From: JAHJQQ01 sp032907525
GTDB taxonomy: Bacteria > Pseudomonadota > Gammaproteobacteria > Thiohalobacterales > Thiohalobacteraceae
DNA: 64,000 nucleotides
Reading direction: 5' to 3'
Assembly: GCA_032907525.1 (NCBI GenBank)
Contig: JAJJPM010000181.1
Span: forward strand, 17,054-81,053
In this document: in pieces, positions 45,836 through 53,755 of the stretch
Numbering within the stretch: position 1 is the first letter of the stretch
Layout: every line of letters starts with the position of its first letter
The notes under the pieces: generated by a model
What the model was told of the DNA's origin: nothing
Database searches by the model: none
What the model saw: the letters and a program-made list of their open reading frames with translations, nothing else
Made by a program: the position numbers and the translations under genes

Positions 45836-47326
45836 TTACTGCTTGTCGCCCAACACGATGGCATTGCTCACCAGCTGGTGAACACTGACGATCTGGTCGA
45901 GCCGGAAGCCGTAGTAGGGCATGACCTTGGCGAACTGGCTCTTGCAGATGGCACAGATAGCCGCCATATGGGTCACGCCGTGCTCTTCCACGACCTGCTT
46001 CAAGGCCTGCATGCGGGGCAGAGCGCCCTTCACGCGGACTTCCATCAGGTCGTCGGTCAACAAACCGCCGCCACCGCCACAGCAGAAGGTTCCTTCGTGG
46101 ATGGTGTCGGCGGGCATATCATAAAAATGGTTGCAGCTGGCCTTGATGATCTCGCGCGGGATCACGAACTGTCCGCCGGGCATGCTGCCCATGCGCGAGG
46201 CGCGCGCCACGTTGCAGGAATCGTGGTAGGTCAGGCGCATGTGATCGTTGGCCGACTTGTCCAGCGTCAGGGCGCCGCGCTGGATCAGATCGTAGGTGAC
46301 CTCGCAGATATGCTGCGGCACCGGATAGCGCGGATCCAGGAAGTCGAACGGTCCCGCCAGCGTGTTCAGGAAGCTGTAGGCGACGCGCCAGGCGTGGCCG
46401 CATTCGCCGAACACGATGCGCTTGACGCCGAGATCCAGAGCGGCCTCGCGGATGCGCAGGGCGACCTTGCGCATGTTCTCGTAGGAGCCGATGAACATGC
46501 CGAAGTTCGCTGCCTCGGAGGCGTGCGAACTCAGCGTCCAGCTCAGGCCTGCCTGATGGAAGACCTTGCCGTAGCCGATCAGGCCGTCCACATGGGGTTC
46601 GGCGAAGAAGTCGGCAGAGGGCGTCACCAGCAGGATGTCGGCCCCTTTCTCGTCCAGCGGATAACGGACGTCGACGCCGGTATCGTCCTTGACGTCCTCT
46701 TCGAGGCCCTCGAGGGTGTCACGCAGCGCGGGCTCGGGCAGGCCGAGATTGTTGCCGATCTTGAAGACCTTGCCGATGATCTCGTTGCAGTACTTCTGAC
46801 CGACGCCGACGGCGTCCATGATCTCGCGCGCGGCCATGGAGATTTCGGCGGTGTCGATGCCGTAAGGGCAGTAGACCGAGCAACGGCGGCATTGCGAGCA
46901 CTGGTGATAATAACTGTACCAGTCGTCCAGCACCTCTTTGGTCAGGTCGGTGGCGCCGACCAGCTTCGGGAAATACTTGCCGGCAAACGTGAAGTAGCGG
47001 CGATAGACCTTGCGCAGCAGGTCCTGGCGCGCGACCGGCATGTTCTTCGGATCGGACGAGCCGAGGAAGTAGTGGCACTTGTCGGTGCAGGCGCCGCACT
47101 TGACGCAGATGTCCAGGAAGACCTGCAGACCGCGGTACTTGCCCAGCATCTCGCCCATCTTGGCGATGGCGACTTCCTGCCAGTTGTCCAGCAGCTCGCC
47201 GGGAAAACCCAGAGGCTGCTGGAACTCCGCCTTGGCGACGAACGGCTTGCTGTGCGCCATCACGCCTTCCTGGATCAGCGGGACGACGGGGTATTCTTTG
47301 ACCTCTGGCACTTGGAAATCGGCCAC
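45836..47326 (-). CDS. dsrK: DsrK, heterodisulfide reductase-like Fe-S subunit
   Basis: A 496-residue cytosolic subunit of DsrMKJOP related to HdrD. It has ferredoxin sites CVKCGACTDKCHYF and CSQCRRCSVYCPYG, then CCG-type catalytic regions FGECGHAWRVAYSFLN and TFCCGGGGGLLTDDLMEV. It probably reacts with the DsrC trisulfide or disulfide and passes electrons to DsrM. It begins with GTG (47324-47326) after GAGGAG. It lies 51 bp after dsrM and 74 bp before dsrL. Confidence 0.95.
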   Translation of the reverse strand: MADFQVPEVKEYPVVPLIQEGVMAHSKPFVAKAEFQQPLGFPGELLDNWQEVAIAKMGEMLGKYRGLQVFLDICVKCGACTDKCHYFLGSSDPKNMPVARQDLLRKVYRRYFTFAGKYFPKLVGATDLTKEVLDDWYSYYHQCSQCRRCSVYCPYGIDTAEISMAAREIMDAVGVGQKYCNEIIGKVFKIGNNLGLPEPALRDTLEGLEEDVKDDTGVDVRYPLDEKGADILLVTPSADFFAEPHVDGLIGYGKVFHQAGLSWTLSSHASEAANFGMFIGSYENMRKVALRIREAALDLGVKRIVFGECGHAWRVAYSFLNTLAGPFDFLDPRYPVPQHICEVTYDLIQRGALTLDKSANDHMRLTYHDSCNVARASRMGSMPGGQFVIPREIIKASCNHFYDMPADTIHEGTFCCGGGGGLLTDDLMEVRVKGALPRMQALKQVVEEHGVTHMAAICAICKSQFAKVMPYYGFRLDQIVSVHQLVSNAIVLGDKQ

Positions 47327-47377
47327 GTTGCGCTCCTCGAAAACCTAACTCTCTATCGTTCTCAGGACCCAGTCCGG

Positions 47378-48133
47378 TCAGGACTGCGACTTGGCTTCCA
47401 GTTCCGCCGCCCAGGGCGCGAGATGCCGTTTCTCGCGCGGATTGTCCACCTGGTTGCGGGTCGGGCTGAAGAACACGCCCGGCGCGTGCAGCAGCTTGCT
47501 GATGGGGAAGATCAGCATCAGCACGATGACGAGACCCAGGTGCACCAGGACCAGCGGATCGGCCGGCAGCGGCTTGGGGTCGAAATAAATCAGACCGAGC
47601 GCGAACTGTTTGAGGCTGACGATGTCAGTATGCGCAACGAAGCTCATGCCCAGGCCGCTGAGGGCGATGGCCAGCAGCAGCAGCAGGGTGAGGTAGTCGG
47701 ACGGGCTGGAGATGTAGCGCACGCGATCGACGAAGATGCGGCGGCCGAACAGGCCCAGCAGGCCGATCACCATGCCGAAACCGGCGTACTTGCCGAAACT
47801 CTGGACCACTTCCAGCGTGACCAGCGGCCAAAGGATATTGTCCGGGCTCATGGCGTAGCGGAGGTGCCGGAAGAACGCCAGGAGCAGGGAAAAATGGAAG
47901 ATCCAGCCGAAGATCCAGGTCCACTTGTTGGACTTGAACAGGCTGTGGAAGAACACGACTTCGCGGAACATGCGCATGACCACGCCCGCCTGAGTCGTGG
48001 GGGCCGGCGTCGTCGGAATCTTCAGGGGTGCAGGCGTGACGGCGTATTTGCGGATACGCAGTCCCAGGCCGACCAGCAGCACGAGACCCGCAAGGTAAAA
48101 CAGGGCGGTGTAGGCGACAGTCACGAACGACAC
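47378..48133 (-). CDS. dsrM: DsrM, NarI-like cytochrome b membrane subunit
   Basis: A 251-residue membrane protein with five or six helices and candidate haem-b histidines in VVFFHSLFKSNKW, FGWIFHFSLLLAFFRHLRYA and LVHLGLVIVL. It links DsrK to the quinone pool. The start appears to be GTG (48131-48133), following AGGAGA. It lies directly downstream of a terminator-like hairpin that separates it from dsrC. Confidence 0.93.
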   Translation of the reverse strand: MSFVTVAYTALFYLAGLVLLVGLGLRIRKYAVTPAPLKIPTTPAPTTQAGVVMRMFREVVFFHSLFKSNKWTWIFGWIFHFSLLLAFFRHLRYAMSPDNILWPLVTLEVVQSFGKYAGFGMVIGLLGLFGRRIFVDRVRYISSPSDYLTLLLLLAIALSGLGMSFVAHTDIVSLKQFALGLIYFDPKPLPADPLVLVHLGLVIVLMLIFPISKLLHAPGVFFSPTRNQVDNPREKRHLAPWAAELEAKSQS

Positions 48134-48160
48134 CGTCTTCTCCTTACAGAATTCCTATCG

Positions 48161-48183
48161 AAAAGGGGGGGAGAACCCCCCCC
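48161..48183 (-). terminator. Terminator/attenuator-like hairpin between dsrC and dsrM
   Basis: Read leftward: a run of eight G, TTCT loop, seven C, then TTTT. The stem of seven G:C pairs plus a short U tract is a minimal intrinsic terminator. It lies 24 bp after the dsrC stop and 28 bp before the dsrM start, so some transcripts may end after dsrC. Confidence 0.65.
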
Positions 48184-48207
48184 TATATCTTCAGCGTCTT
48201 GCGCGAA

Positions 48208-48540
48208 TCAGACGCAGCCGGTCGGCTTCGGCAGACCGGCGTACTTGCAGGCCTGCTTGGCCGGGCCGTACGGGAACAGCTCGTAGAGGTACTTGCTGTT
48301 GCCCTTGTCCGGGCCGAGCTTCTTGCCGATGGCCTTGGTCAGCACGCGGACGGCCGGGGCGATCTGGTACTCTTCATAGTACTCGCGCAGGAAGTTGATC
48401 ACTTCCCAGTGGGCATCCGTCAGAGTGGTGTCGTCCAGCTTGGCCATGATGTCGGCCACTGCGGGTTCCCAGTCGTTCAGGTTGGCGAGGTAACCTTCCT
48501 CGTCGGTTTCCAGGGTCTTGCCGTTTACTTCGATTGCCAT
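48208..48540 (-). CDS. dsrC: DsrC, sulfur carrier protein
   Basis: A 110-residue carrier. It keeps both functional cysteines of the flexible C-terminal arm, Cys98 in QACKYAGLPKPTGCV and the penultimate Cys109, so it can form the DsrC trisulfide released by DsrAB. The body has LNDWEPAVADIMAKLDD and LTDAHWEVINFLREYYEEYQ. It takes sulfur from DsrEFH and interacts with DsrAB and DsrK. Gene order DsrH-DsrC-DsrM is standard. Confidence 0.97.
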   Translation of the reverse strand: MAIEVNGKTLETDEEGYLANLNDWEPAVADIMAKLDDTTLTDAHWEVINFLREYYEEYQIAPAVRVLTKAIGKKLGPDKGNSKYLYELFPYGPAKQACKYAGLPKPTGCV

Positions 48541-48583
48541 GGTCGGTCTCCTCAATGGGATTGGCGCGTGAGTTGATGGAACT

Positions 48584-48892
48584 TCAGAGCCAGGCCTGAA
48601 CCTTGTCGTATTCAGTCACCAGATCGACAAATCCGGCATAATCCACGACGGTGACGCCGTCGATCACCTGGTCTTCTGTCATGCCCCGAGCCTTGAGGTC
48701 AGGGCCAAGTACATAAACCTTCAGATTCCCGAGCGCCTGCTCGATCTTGGCGGTCACTGCGGTGCCCTTGACAGCACCGAGAACGCCGTCCTCGATCATC
48801 AGCACGCCGGCACCCTTTACCGCATGGGTGAGGGCGGCGTCGAGCGAACGCCGGTCGAAGGGAGATTTGTTTACCGTGTGCAGCATTGCCAT
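48584..48892 (-). CDS. dsrH: DsrH, sulfur relay subunit, lacking the conserved cysteine
   Basis: A 102-residue TusB-family subunit of the DsrE2F2H2 hexamer. It begins MAMLHTVNKSPFDRRSLDAA and has VLMIEDGVLGAVKGT and KVYVLGPDLKARGM. In A. vinosum DsrH, Cys20 is conserved and thought to aid sulfur transfer. Here residue 20 in the SLDAAL segment is Ala and the whole protein has no Cys. It may therefore be structural only, as TusB seems to be in E. coli. Between dsrF and dsrC. Confidence 0.93.
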   Translation of the reverse strand: MAMLHTVNKSPFDRRSLDAALTHAVKGAGVLMIEDGVLGAVKGTAVTAKIEQALGNLKVYVLGPDLKARGMTEDQVIDGVTVVDYAGFVDLVTEYDKVQAWL

Positions 48893-48911
48893 CGTCGTTT
48901 TCCCCTCCGGA

Positions 48912-49301
48912 TCAGAAGCTCAGAATGACGTCCTGCTCTTCCATCATGGAAGTCAGCGCGTCTCTGTCCAGAACCTCGACCGGAACGATCATGTCATCAG
49001 CGGTCAGGCCGCGCGATTCCAGGGACTCCTTTTCCACATACAGCTTCTCGATGTCGTAGCCCTCGAGAGCGCGATAGGTCGGCGAGAAGTTCTTCATGCC
49101 GATGCCCTTGGTGTCCTGGCCCTTCTTGAGCTGATAGACCCCGTCATCCATGAACACCAGGCTGACGTCCTGGTCGAACGCCGCGGCGATCAGCACCACT
49201 TCCAGGGACTCCAGCGCGTAGATGGTCCCGTAGGGCGCCTTCCGGTTCACGTACATGAACTTCTTGACCGGGCCTTCCTCTTCTTCCCACGGTTCTGCCA
49301 T
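48912..49301 (-). CDS. dsrF: DsrF, sulfur relay subunit
   Basis: A 129-residue TusC-family subunit of DsrEFH, with KKFMYVNRKAPYGTIYALES, VSLVFMDDGVYQLKKGQ and TKGIGMKNFSPTYRALEGYD. It has no catalytic cysteine, as usual for DsrF. An acidic N-terminal tail (EPWEEEEGP) is a small addition to the family core. It is 15 bp after dsrE and 19 bp before dsrH. Confidence 0.95.
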   Translation of the reverse strand: MAEPWEEEEGPVKKFMYVNRKAPYGTIYALESLEVVLIAAAFDQDVSLVFMDDGVYQLKKGQDTKGIGMKNFSPTYRALEGYDIEKLYVEKESLESRGLTADDMIVPVEVLDRDALTSMMEEQDVILSF

Positions 49302-49316
49302 GTCTATAACCTTTTA

Positions 49317-49709
49317 TCAGTCACCAAACACAACCAGGCGGTCTGCCTGGATACCGGCTTCGATCAGCTGGCCGAGGCCGGAGATGCGGAAGCCCGGAGC
49401 GATATTGTTGCCGTCCTTGCCCTGGCGCTTGGCCTCGTTCTCGTCGAGGATGCCGCGGCGCTGGGCGGCTGCGATGCAGACCACCAGGTCCATGCTGTGA
49501 TCCTGAGCCAGCTTGGTCCATTCGGCGGTGATGTTGCGATCGTCCTGGGGCGGTACGGCGAAACGGGTGCCGTTGTTCACGCCGTCGTGATAGAAGAACA
49601 CGCGGAAGATCTCATGTCCCTTCGCCACTGCGGCCTTGACGAACTGCAGGGCGCTGTCGGAAGCCTGATGCTGGTACGGCCCTTCGTTGACTAATACTGC
49701 TAGTTTCAT
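49317..49709 (-). CDS. dsrE: DsrE, sulfur relay subunit with catalytic cysteine
   Basis: A 130-residue TusD-family subunit of DsrEFH. It starts MKLAVLVNEGPYQHQASDSA, and the persulfide-carrying Cys78 lies in MDLVVCIAAAQRRGI, the same number as the essential cysteine of A. vinosum DsrE. It hands sulfur to DsrC. The ATG at 49709 begins the conserved fold. It is separated from dsrB by 137 bp that contains a strong hairpin. Confidence 0.95.
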   Translation of the reverse strand: MKLAVLVNEGPYQHQASDSALQFVKAAVAKGHEIFRVFFYHDGVNNGTRFAVPPQDDRNITAEWTKLAQDHSMDLVVCIAAAQRRGILDENEAKRQGKDGNNIAPGFRISGLGQLIEAGIQADRLVVFGD

Positions 49710-49764
49710 TGCGCGACTGTCCTTAAACAGTTTGTGCCCGAAAGCGTGTTGTTGTTCAGGTAGT

Positions 49765-49791
49765 GGTGCGGCCGGGGTATCCGGCCGCACC
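49765..49791 (-). other. Perfect 11-bp hairpin between dsrB and dsrE
   Basis: GGTGCGGCCGG / CCGGCCGCACC with a 5-nt loop lies in the 137-bp gap. No T tract follows on either side, so it is more likely an mRNA stability or processing element than a terminator. Confidence 0.6.
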
Positions 49792-49846
49792 GCTTGGCCT
49801 AACTTTCAACCTTGCCGCGTTTCCGCATAGGCCGCCTTGATCTAGA

Positions 49847-50923
49847 TCAGAAGCGGATATGCGTCGACGCGTTGAGGCTATTGCGAGCACCGCGCCAGTT
49901 ATCGATGTGGTACTTGGTGAACGGCAGACCCGTGACTTCGAAGAAGCGCGGCCAGCCGATACGCTCGATCCAGTCGTTGATGCGTTCCCAGTCACGCGCG
50001 CCTTCGCGATACGCCTTCAGGATCTGCTTGACGATCGCAGTCGCTTCCGGCCAGCGGGGCGGGTTGTTGGGGATGCCTGCGGCGACCAGCTTCTGGAAGG
50101 TCGGCTTGCCACGCGCATTGGAGTGGTTGCCGCCGACCCAGACGGCCAGCTTGGTGTGCTCGGCGTCGTTGATCTGCATCGGCGGGCAGGGCGGATAGCA
50201 GGCGCCGCAGCAGATGCACTTCTTCTCGTCGACTTCCAGCGAGGGCTTGCCGTTCACCATGGCCGGACGGATCGCGGCGACGGGGCAGCGGGCGACGACG
50301 GAAGGGCGTTCGCAGACGTTGGACACCAGGTCGTGGTTGATCTTCGGCGGCTTGGTGTGCTGCACGTTGATCGCGATGTCACCCTGGCCGCCGCAGTTGA
50401 TCTGGCAGCACGACGTGGTGATGTGCACGCGGTTCGGCATGCGGCAGTTGCGGAAGTCGTCGATCAGCTCGTCCATCATGGCTTTCACGACACCGGAGGC
50501 GTCGGTGCCCGGGATGTCGCAGTGCAGCCAGCCCTGGGTGTGCGACAGGGTGGAGATGGAGTTGGCGGTGCCGCCGACCACGAAGCCGGCGTCCTCGAGC
50601 GCCTTGATCAGCGGCTCGACCTTCTTCTCGTCGGCAACCATGTACTCGATGTTCGAGCGCAGGGTGAAGCGCACGTAGCCTTCGCCGAACTTGTCGCCGA
50701 TGTCACACAGCTTGCGCAGGGTGAAGATGTCGAGGATGCGCTGGGTGCCGGCCTTGACGGTCCAGATCTTGTCGCCGCTGTGGGCGACGTGGAGCAGCAC
50801 GCCGGGGCGGGGATGCTCGTGGTACTTCCAGTTGCCGTAGTTCTTGACCATCACCGGATGCATGTACTGGAACCCATCGGGGCATCCGGATTCGATTGGC
50901 GGACGCATATCTGCTAATGCCAT
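49847..50923 (-). CDS. dsrB: DsrB, dissimilatory sulfite reductase beta subunit (oxidative type)
   Basis: A 358-residue subunit of the alpha2beta2 siroheme enzyme. It has the coupled-cluster region HITTSCCQINCGGQGDIA and the ferredoxin site KKCICCGACYPPCPPMQI. The C-terminus ends in RNSLNASTHIRF. In sulfur oxidizers it helps convert DsrC-bound sulfur to sulfite in the cytosol. It is 103 bp downstream of dsrA. Confidence 0.97.
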   Translation of the reverse strand: MALADMRPPIESGCPDGFQYMHPVMVKNYGNWKYHEHPRPGVLLHVAHSGDKIWTVKAGTQRILDIFTLRKLCDIGDKFGEGYVRFTLRSNIEYMVADEKKVEPLIKALEDAGFVVGGTANSISTLSHTQGWLHCDIPGTDASGVVKAMMDELIDDFRNCRMPNRVHITTSCCQINCGGQGDIAINVQHTKPPKINHDLVSNVCERPSVVARCPVAAIRPAMVNGKPSLEVDEKKCICCGACYPPCPPMQINDAEHTKLAVWVGGNHSNARGKPTFQKLVAAGIPNNPPRWPEATAIVKQILKAYREGARDWERINDWIERIGWPRFFEVTGLPFTKYHIDNWRGARNSLNASTHIRF

Positions 50924-50998
50924 GTTCGTCTCCTGAATTCTTACTCAATTCTTCGATCGGCGGGGGCGACCCTGGGGCCGCCCCTCGACCTGTGCCTC

Positions 50999-51017
50999 GC
51001 GGATCACGCGGATCCGC
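50999..51017 (-). other. Hairpin in the dsrA-dsrB gap
   Basis: GCGGATC / GATCCGC with a 5-nt loop lies 9 bp after the dsrA stop. A second G+C-rich pairing (GGGGCG / CGCCCC near 50965-50985) follows. No T tract, so probably an mRNA end-protecting structure. Confidence 0.4.
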
Positions 51018-51026
51018 ACTGAGCCG

Positions 51027-52289
51027 TCAGGCGCGGGCGCGCTTCTCTTCCTGCTTGCGCGCGAACCACTTCTCGGCTTCCTCGTCCCAGCCGTCCATGC
51101 GGACGTAGGAGCTCTGGCGCGGGTTGTTGACCATGTTCGGGTCGACGTCCACGCCGATGCCTTCGAGGAAATTCACGAGGCCGATGCGCTCGATCATCTC
51201 GCCGCAGCGCTCATGCTCCAGGCCGTTCTCTGCCCAGAAGTCGATGATGTTCTCGCCCAGCTCGACGATGCGGTCGTAATCCTCTTCGGTTTCCATCTTC
51301 ATGAAGGGGATGACCACGGTGCCCATCAGATCGCCGATCTTCAGGGTGCGCTTGCCGCCGATCAGGATGGTCACGCCCTTGTCGTCGCCGGGGGAGAGCG
51401 CCTTGGTCATGACGTTCAGGCAGTGCATGCAACGGACGCAGTTGCGGTTGTCGACGGTCAGGGTGTCGTCGTCGTTCAGCGTCAGGGCCTGGGTCGGGCA
51501 GCGGCTGGTGACGTTGTCGATGACGTACTGGCGACCCTTCTTGGCGACGAAGGCCTTCACTTCGGCCTGGTCCACCTTCATGTCGTCGCGCCAGGTGCCG
51601 ATGACGGCGAAGTCGGAACGCTCGATGGCGTTCTGGCAGTCGTTCGGGCAGCCCGAGACCTTGAACTTGAACTTGTAGGGCAGGGCCGGACGGTGCACGT
51701 CGTCGGTGAAGCGGTTCAGCAGACGGCGGTGGATGTTGTGCTCCGAGCAGCAGCTCTGTTCGCAGCGGGCGGCACCGACGCAGGACATGCCGGTACGCAC
51801 GCACGGGCCCGCACCACCCAGGTCCCAGCCGTATTCATTGATCTCGTCGAAGAAGTGCTGGGTGCCTTCGGTGTTGGTGCCGATGAACATGATGTTGCCG
51901 GTCTGACCGTGGAAGGTCACCAGGCCGGAACCGTACTTCTCCCAGCTGTCGCCCAGCTTGCGGAGCATGTCGGTGGTGTAGAAATTGCCGGCGGGCGGCT
52001 GAACGCGGAGGGTGTGGAACTCTTTGGACTCGGGGAAGGCGCTGCCAACTTCGGAGAAGCGGGGAATGATGCCGCCGCCGTAGCCGAACACGGAGACCGT
52101 GCCGCCTTTCCAGTAACCCTTGCGGGTCTCGTAGGAGTGCTCCAGCTGGCCAAGCAGGGAGTTGGCCATTCCGCGGATGCGCTCGTTGTCGTGTTGATCC
52201 CGTAACCGCTTGATGCCCGAAATGAAGCTCGGCCAGGGGCCGTTTTCCAGTTCGTCGAGCATCGGAGTTTCATGGTGCTTATTGGCCAT
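51027..52289 (-). CDS. dsrA: DsrA, dissimilatory sulfite reductase alpha subunit (oxidative type)
   Basis: A 420-residue catalytic subunit. The siroheme-[4Fe-4S] ligands lie in TGMSCVGAARCEQSCCSEHN (C-x5-C) and VSGCPNDCQNAIERSDF (C-x3-C). A ferredoxin insert has SRCPTQAL and NRNCVRCMHCLNVM. It starts MANKHHETPMLDELENGPWP with AAGGAG upstream. As the first gene of a locus with DsrEFH and DsrL it is of the reverse (oxidising) type. It diverges from the TauD-like gene across 455 bp. Confidence 0.98.
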   Translation of the reverse strand: MANKHHETPMLDELENGPWPSFISGIKRLRDQHDNERIRGMANSLLGQLEHSYETRKGYWKGGTVSVFGYGGGIIPRFSEVGSAFPESKEFHTLRVQPPAGNFYTTDMLRKLGDSWEKYGSGLVTFHGQTGNIMFIGTNTEGTQHFFDEINEYGWDLGGAGPCVRTGMSCVGAARCEQSCCSEHNIHRRLLNRFTDDVHRPALPYKFKFKVSGCPNDCQNAIERSDFAVIGTWRDDMKVDQAEVKAFVAKKGRQYVIDNVTSRCPTQALTLNDDDTLTVDNRNCVRCMHCLNVMTKALSPGDDKGVTILIGGKRTLKIGDLMGTVVIPFMKMETEEDYDRIVELGENIIDFWAENGLEHERCGEMIERIGLVNFLEGIGVDVDPNMVNNPRQSSYVRMDGWDEEAEKWFARKQEEKRARA

Positions 52290-52428
52290 GTCTGTCTCCT
52301 TAGATTTTGGAATGGCAGGTTGTGCGACGGGACGGGCGGTCCGACCCTCATGGTCGAAGCCGAGCATCCCAAGTTAATCAAGCTATTTCCGGCTGCAAAA
52401 ACCTACTTGGCAGCCAGTAACCAGGAAG

Positions 52429-52548
52429 TACCGATTTACGATTCAATACCCCTAGATACCCGTGCGGGGAAGTCTAGGGTGGAGGCCGCGGTGAGAATAC
52501 CCTACCCATGGGGTGTTTCGCGGCCGGTAGCCTATCCCAAAAGAGGTA
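52429..52548. promoter_or_regulatory. Cluster of NarL-type heptamers upstream of dsrA
   Basis: The 455-bp gap 52290-52744 contains no gene. Perfect matches to the NarL heptamer TACYYMT are TACCCCT (52447-52453) and TACCCAT (52503-52509); AGAGGTA (52542-52548) is a perfect inverted match. Near matches are TACCGAT (52429-52435), TACCCGT (52457-52463) and TACCCTA (52498-52504). TATCCCA-AA-AGAGGTA at 52533-52548 has the 7-2-7 inverted layout with 12 of 14 positions. The sites lie 140-260 bp upstream of dsrA. The link to the nearby NarL-type regulator is inference. Confidence 0.5.
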
Positions 52549-52617
52549 GCCGGGCAATCGGACCATCCGCCGTGTTCCGGGTGACGGATTTCCGTCTGTC
52601 GCATGTGCGGTCCCGCA

Positions 52618-52633
52618 ATAAGCGTTCGCTTAT
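52618..52633. promoter_or_regulatory. Perfect palindrome in the dsrA/tauD-like gap
   Basis: ATAAGCG-TT-CGCTTAT is an exact inverted repeat about 110 bp before the TauD-like start. A second pair, TTCCAGG / CCTGGAA (52648-52654, 52665-52671), follows. They look like an operator or leader structure for the rightward genes; no regulator is known. Confidence 0.45.
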
Positions 52634-52744
52634 ATGCTTACGTGATCTTCCAGGATAGAATCGCCCTGGAAATCCCGGAATACCCTGCTGAAGCGGGCGG
52701 TATCTTATACGCTTCGCTGCCGTTTGACAAAGGTGACCGTACCG

Positions 52745-53689
52745 ATGAGTGCCTTCGATCCCTGCCCGTTCCGACTCGACGGCGTGCGCGCCTATCGCGA
52801 ATGGCGCGCGCGCAAGCTGGACGGGTATCCGCGGGGTATCGCGGAACTGACGGTGCCGGTCGCCGATCTCACGGCACCGTCGCCGGAAGAGCACGCGGCA
52901 GTCGTGACGGCCTGCCGGCGCGCCAATCTGGCCGTGGTGAGCACACGGCCGGAGGCCGTCGACAAATCGGCCATCCGCGCCTTCGGCCGGCATTTCGGCC
53001 TCCATGCCCTGGATGCGAATCTGCATGCCGACGACGACGGCGTCAGCGCCCTGCAGGTCGCGGAGGCCGGCGGGCGCCGCGACTACATCCCCTACACGAA
53101 CCGCGCGTTGAACTGGCATACCGACGGTTATTACAACGAACCGCACCAGTGGGTACGCGCCTTCATCATCTTCTGCGCCCGGGACGCGGCCGAGGGCGGC
53201 GAGAACCGATTGCTCGACCACGAGATCGCCTACATCCTGCTGCGCGACGCCGATCCCCGCCTGATCGAGGCGCTGATGCATCCGCGCGCGATGACCATCC
53301 CGGCCAACGTCGAGCAGGGCGTGGAGGTCCGGGGTGAGGAGACCGGCCCGGTGTTTTCGGTTGATTCCGCGCGCGGCAGCCTCCATATGCGTTACAGCGC
53401 GCGGACCCGCAACATCCGCTGGCGGGACGACGCGGCGACGCGGGCAGCCGTGGAATTCCTGGCCGATCTGTGGGAAAACGGCAGCGATCTTGCCTATCAC
53501 CATCGGCTGATGCCGGGGCAGGGCATCATCTGCAATAATGTGCTCCACAGCCGCGCGGCCTTCCGCGACGATCCCGCGAGCGGCCGGACCCGGCTGATGT
53601 ACCGCGCGCGCTATTACGACCGCATCGCCGGCACCGAGACCACGCGGAGCTGCGCGGGTCTTTCGATGAACGCCCCAATGACCGCGTGA
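52745..53689 (+). CDS. TauD/TfdA-family Fe(II)/2-oxoglutarate dioxygenase
   Basis: A 314-residue protein with the metal triad His125-x-Asp127 in RALNWHTDGYYN and distal His268 in ICNNVLHSRAAF, and a 2OG-binding Arg region in RTRLMYRARYYDR. Family members hydroxylate small substrates such as taurine, releasing sulfite; the substrate here is unknown. ATG 52745 is chosen for the AAAGGTG upstream; an in-frame ATG at 52724 is possible. It is the first gene of the rightward group diverging from dsrA. Confidence 0.88.
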   Translation: MSAFDPCPFRLDGVRAYREWRARKLDGYPRGIAELTVPVADLTAPSPEEHAAVVTACRRANLAVVSTRPEAVDKSAIRAFGRHFGLHALDANLHADDDGVSALQVAEAGGRRDYIPYTNRALNWHTDGYYNEPHQWVRAFIIFCARDAAEGGENRLLDHEIAYILLRDADPRLIEALMHPRAMTIPANVEQGVEVRGEETGPVFSVDSARGSLHMRYSARTRNIRWRDDAATRAAVEFLADLWENGSDLAYHHRLMPGQGIICNNVLHSRAAFRDDPASGRTRLMYRARYYDRIAGTETTRSCAGLSMNAPMTA

Positions 53690-53755
53690 CGCGGTCCTGT
53701 TCCGGAGGCAGACAGCATGCTGTGGCTGAGTGAAATTCTTTTGCAGGAGCACGAC

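Noticed and set aside
45779..48286. 835-codon plus-strand frame across dsrK, dsrM and dsrC
   Set aside because: It is antisense to three well-supported dsr genes and crosses their gaps; composition is low-complexity His/Asp/Gln-rich.
52290..52744. Gene on the plus strand spanning 52272-52658
   Set aside because: The frame overlaps the dsrA start, has no ribosome-binding site and no conserved features; the region reads as regulatory DNA.
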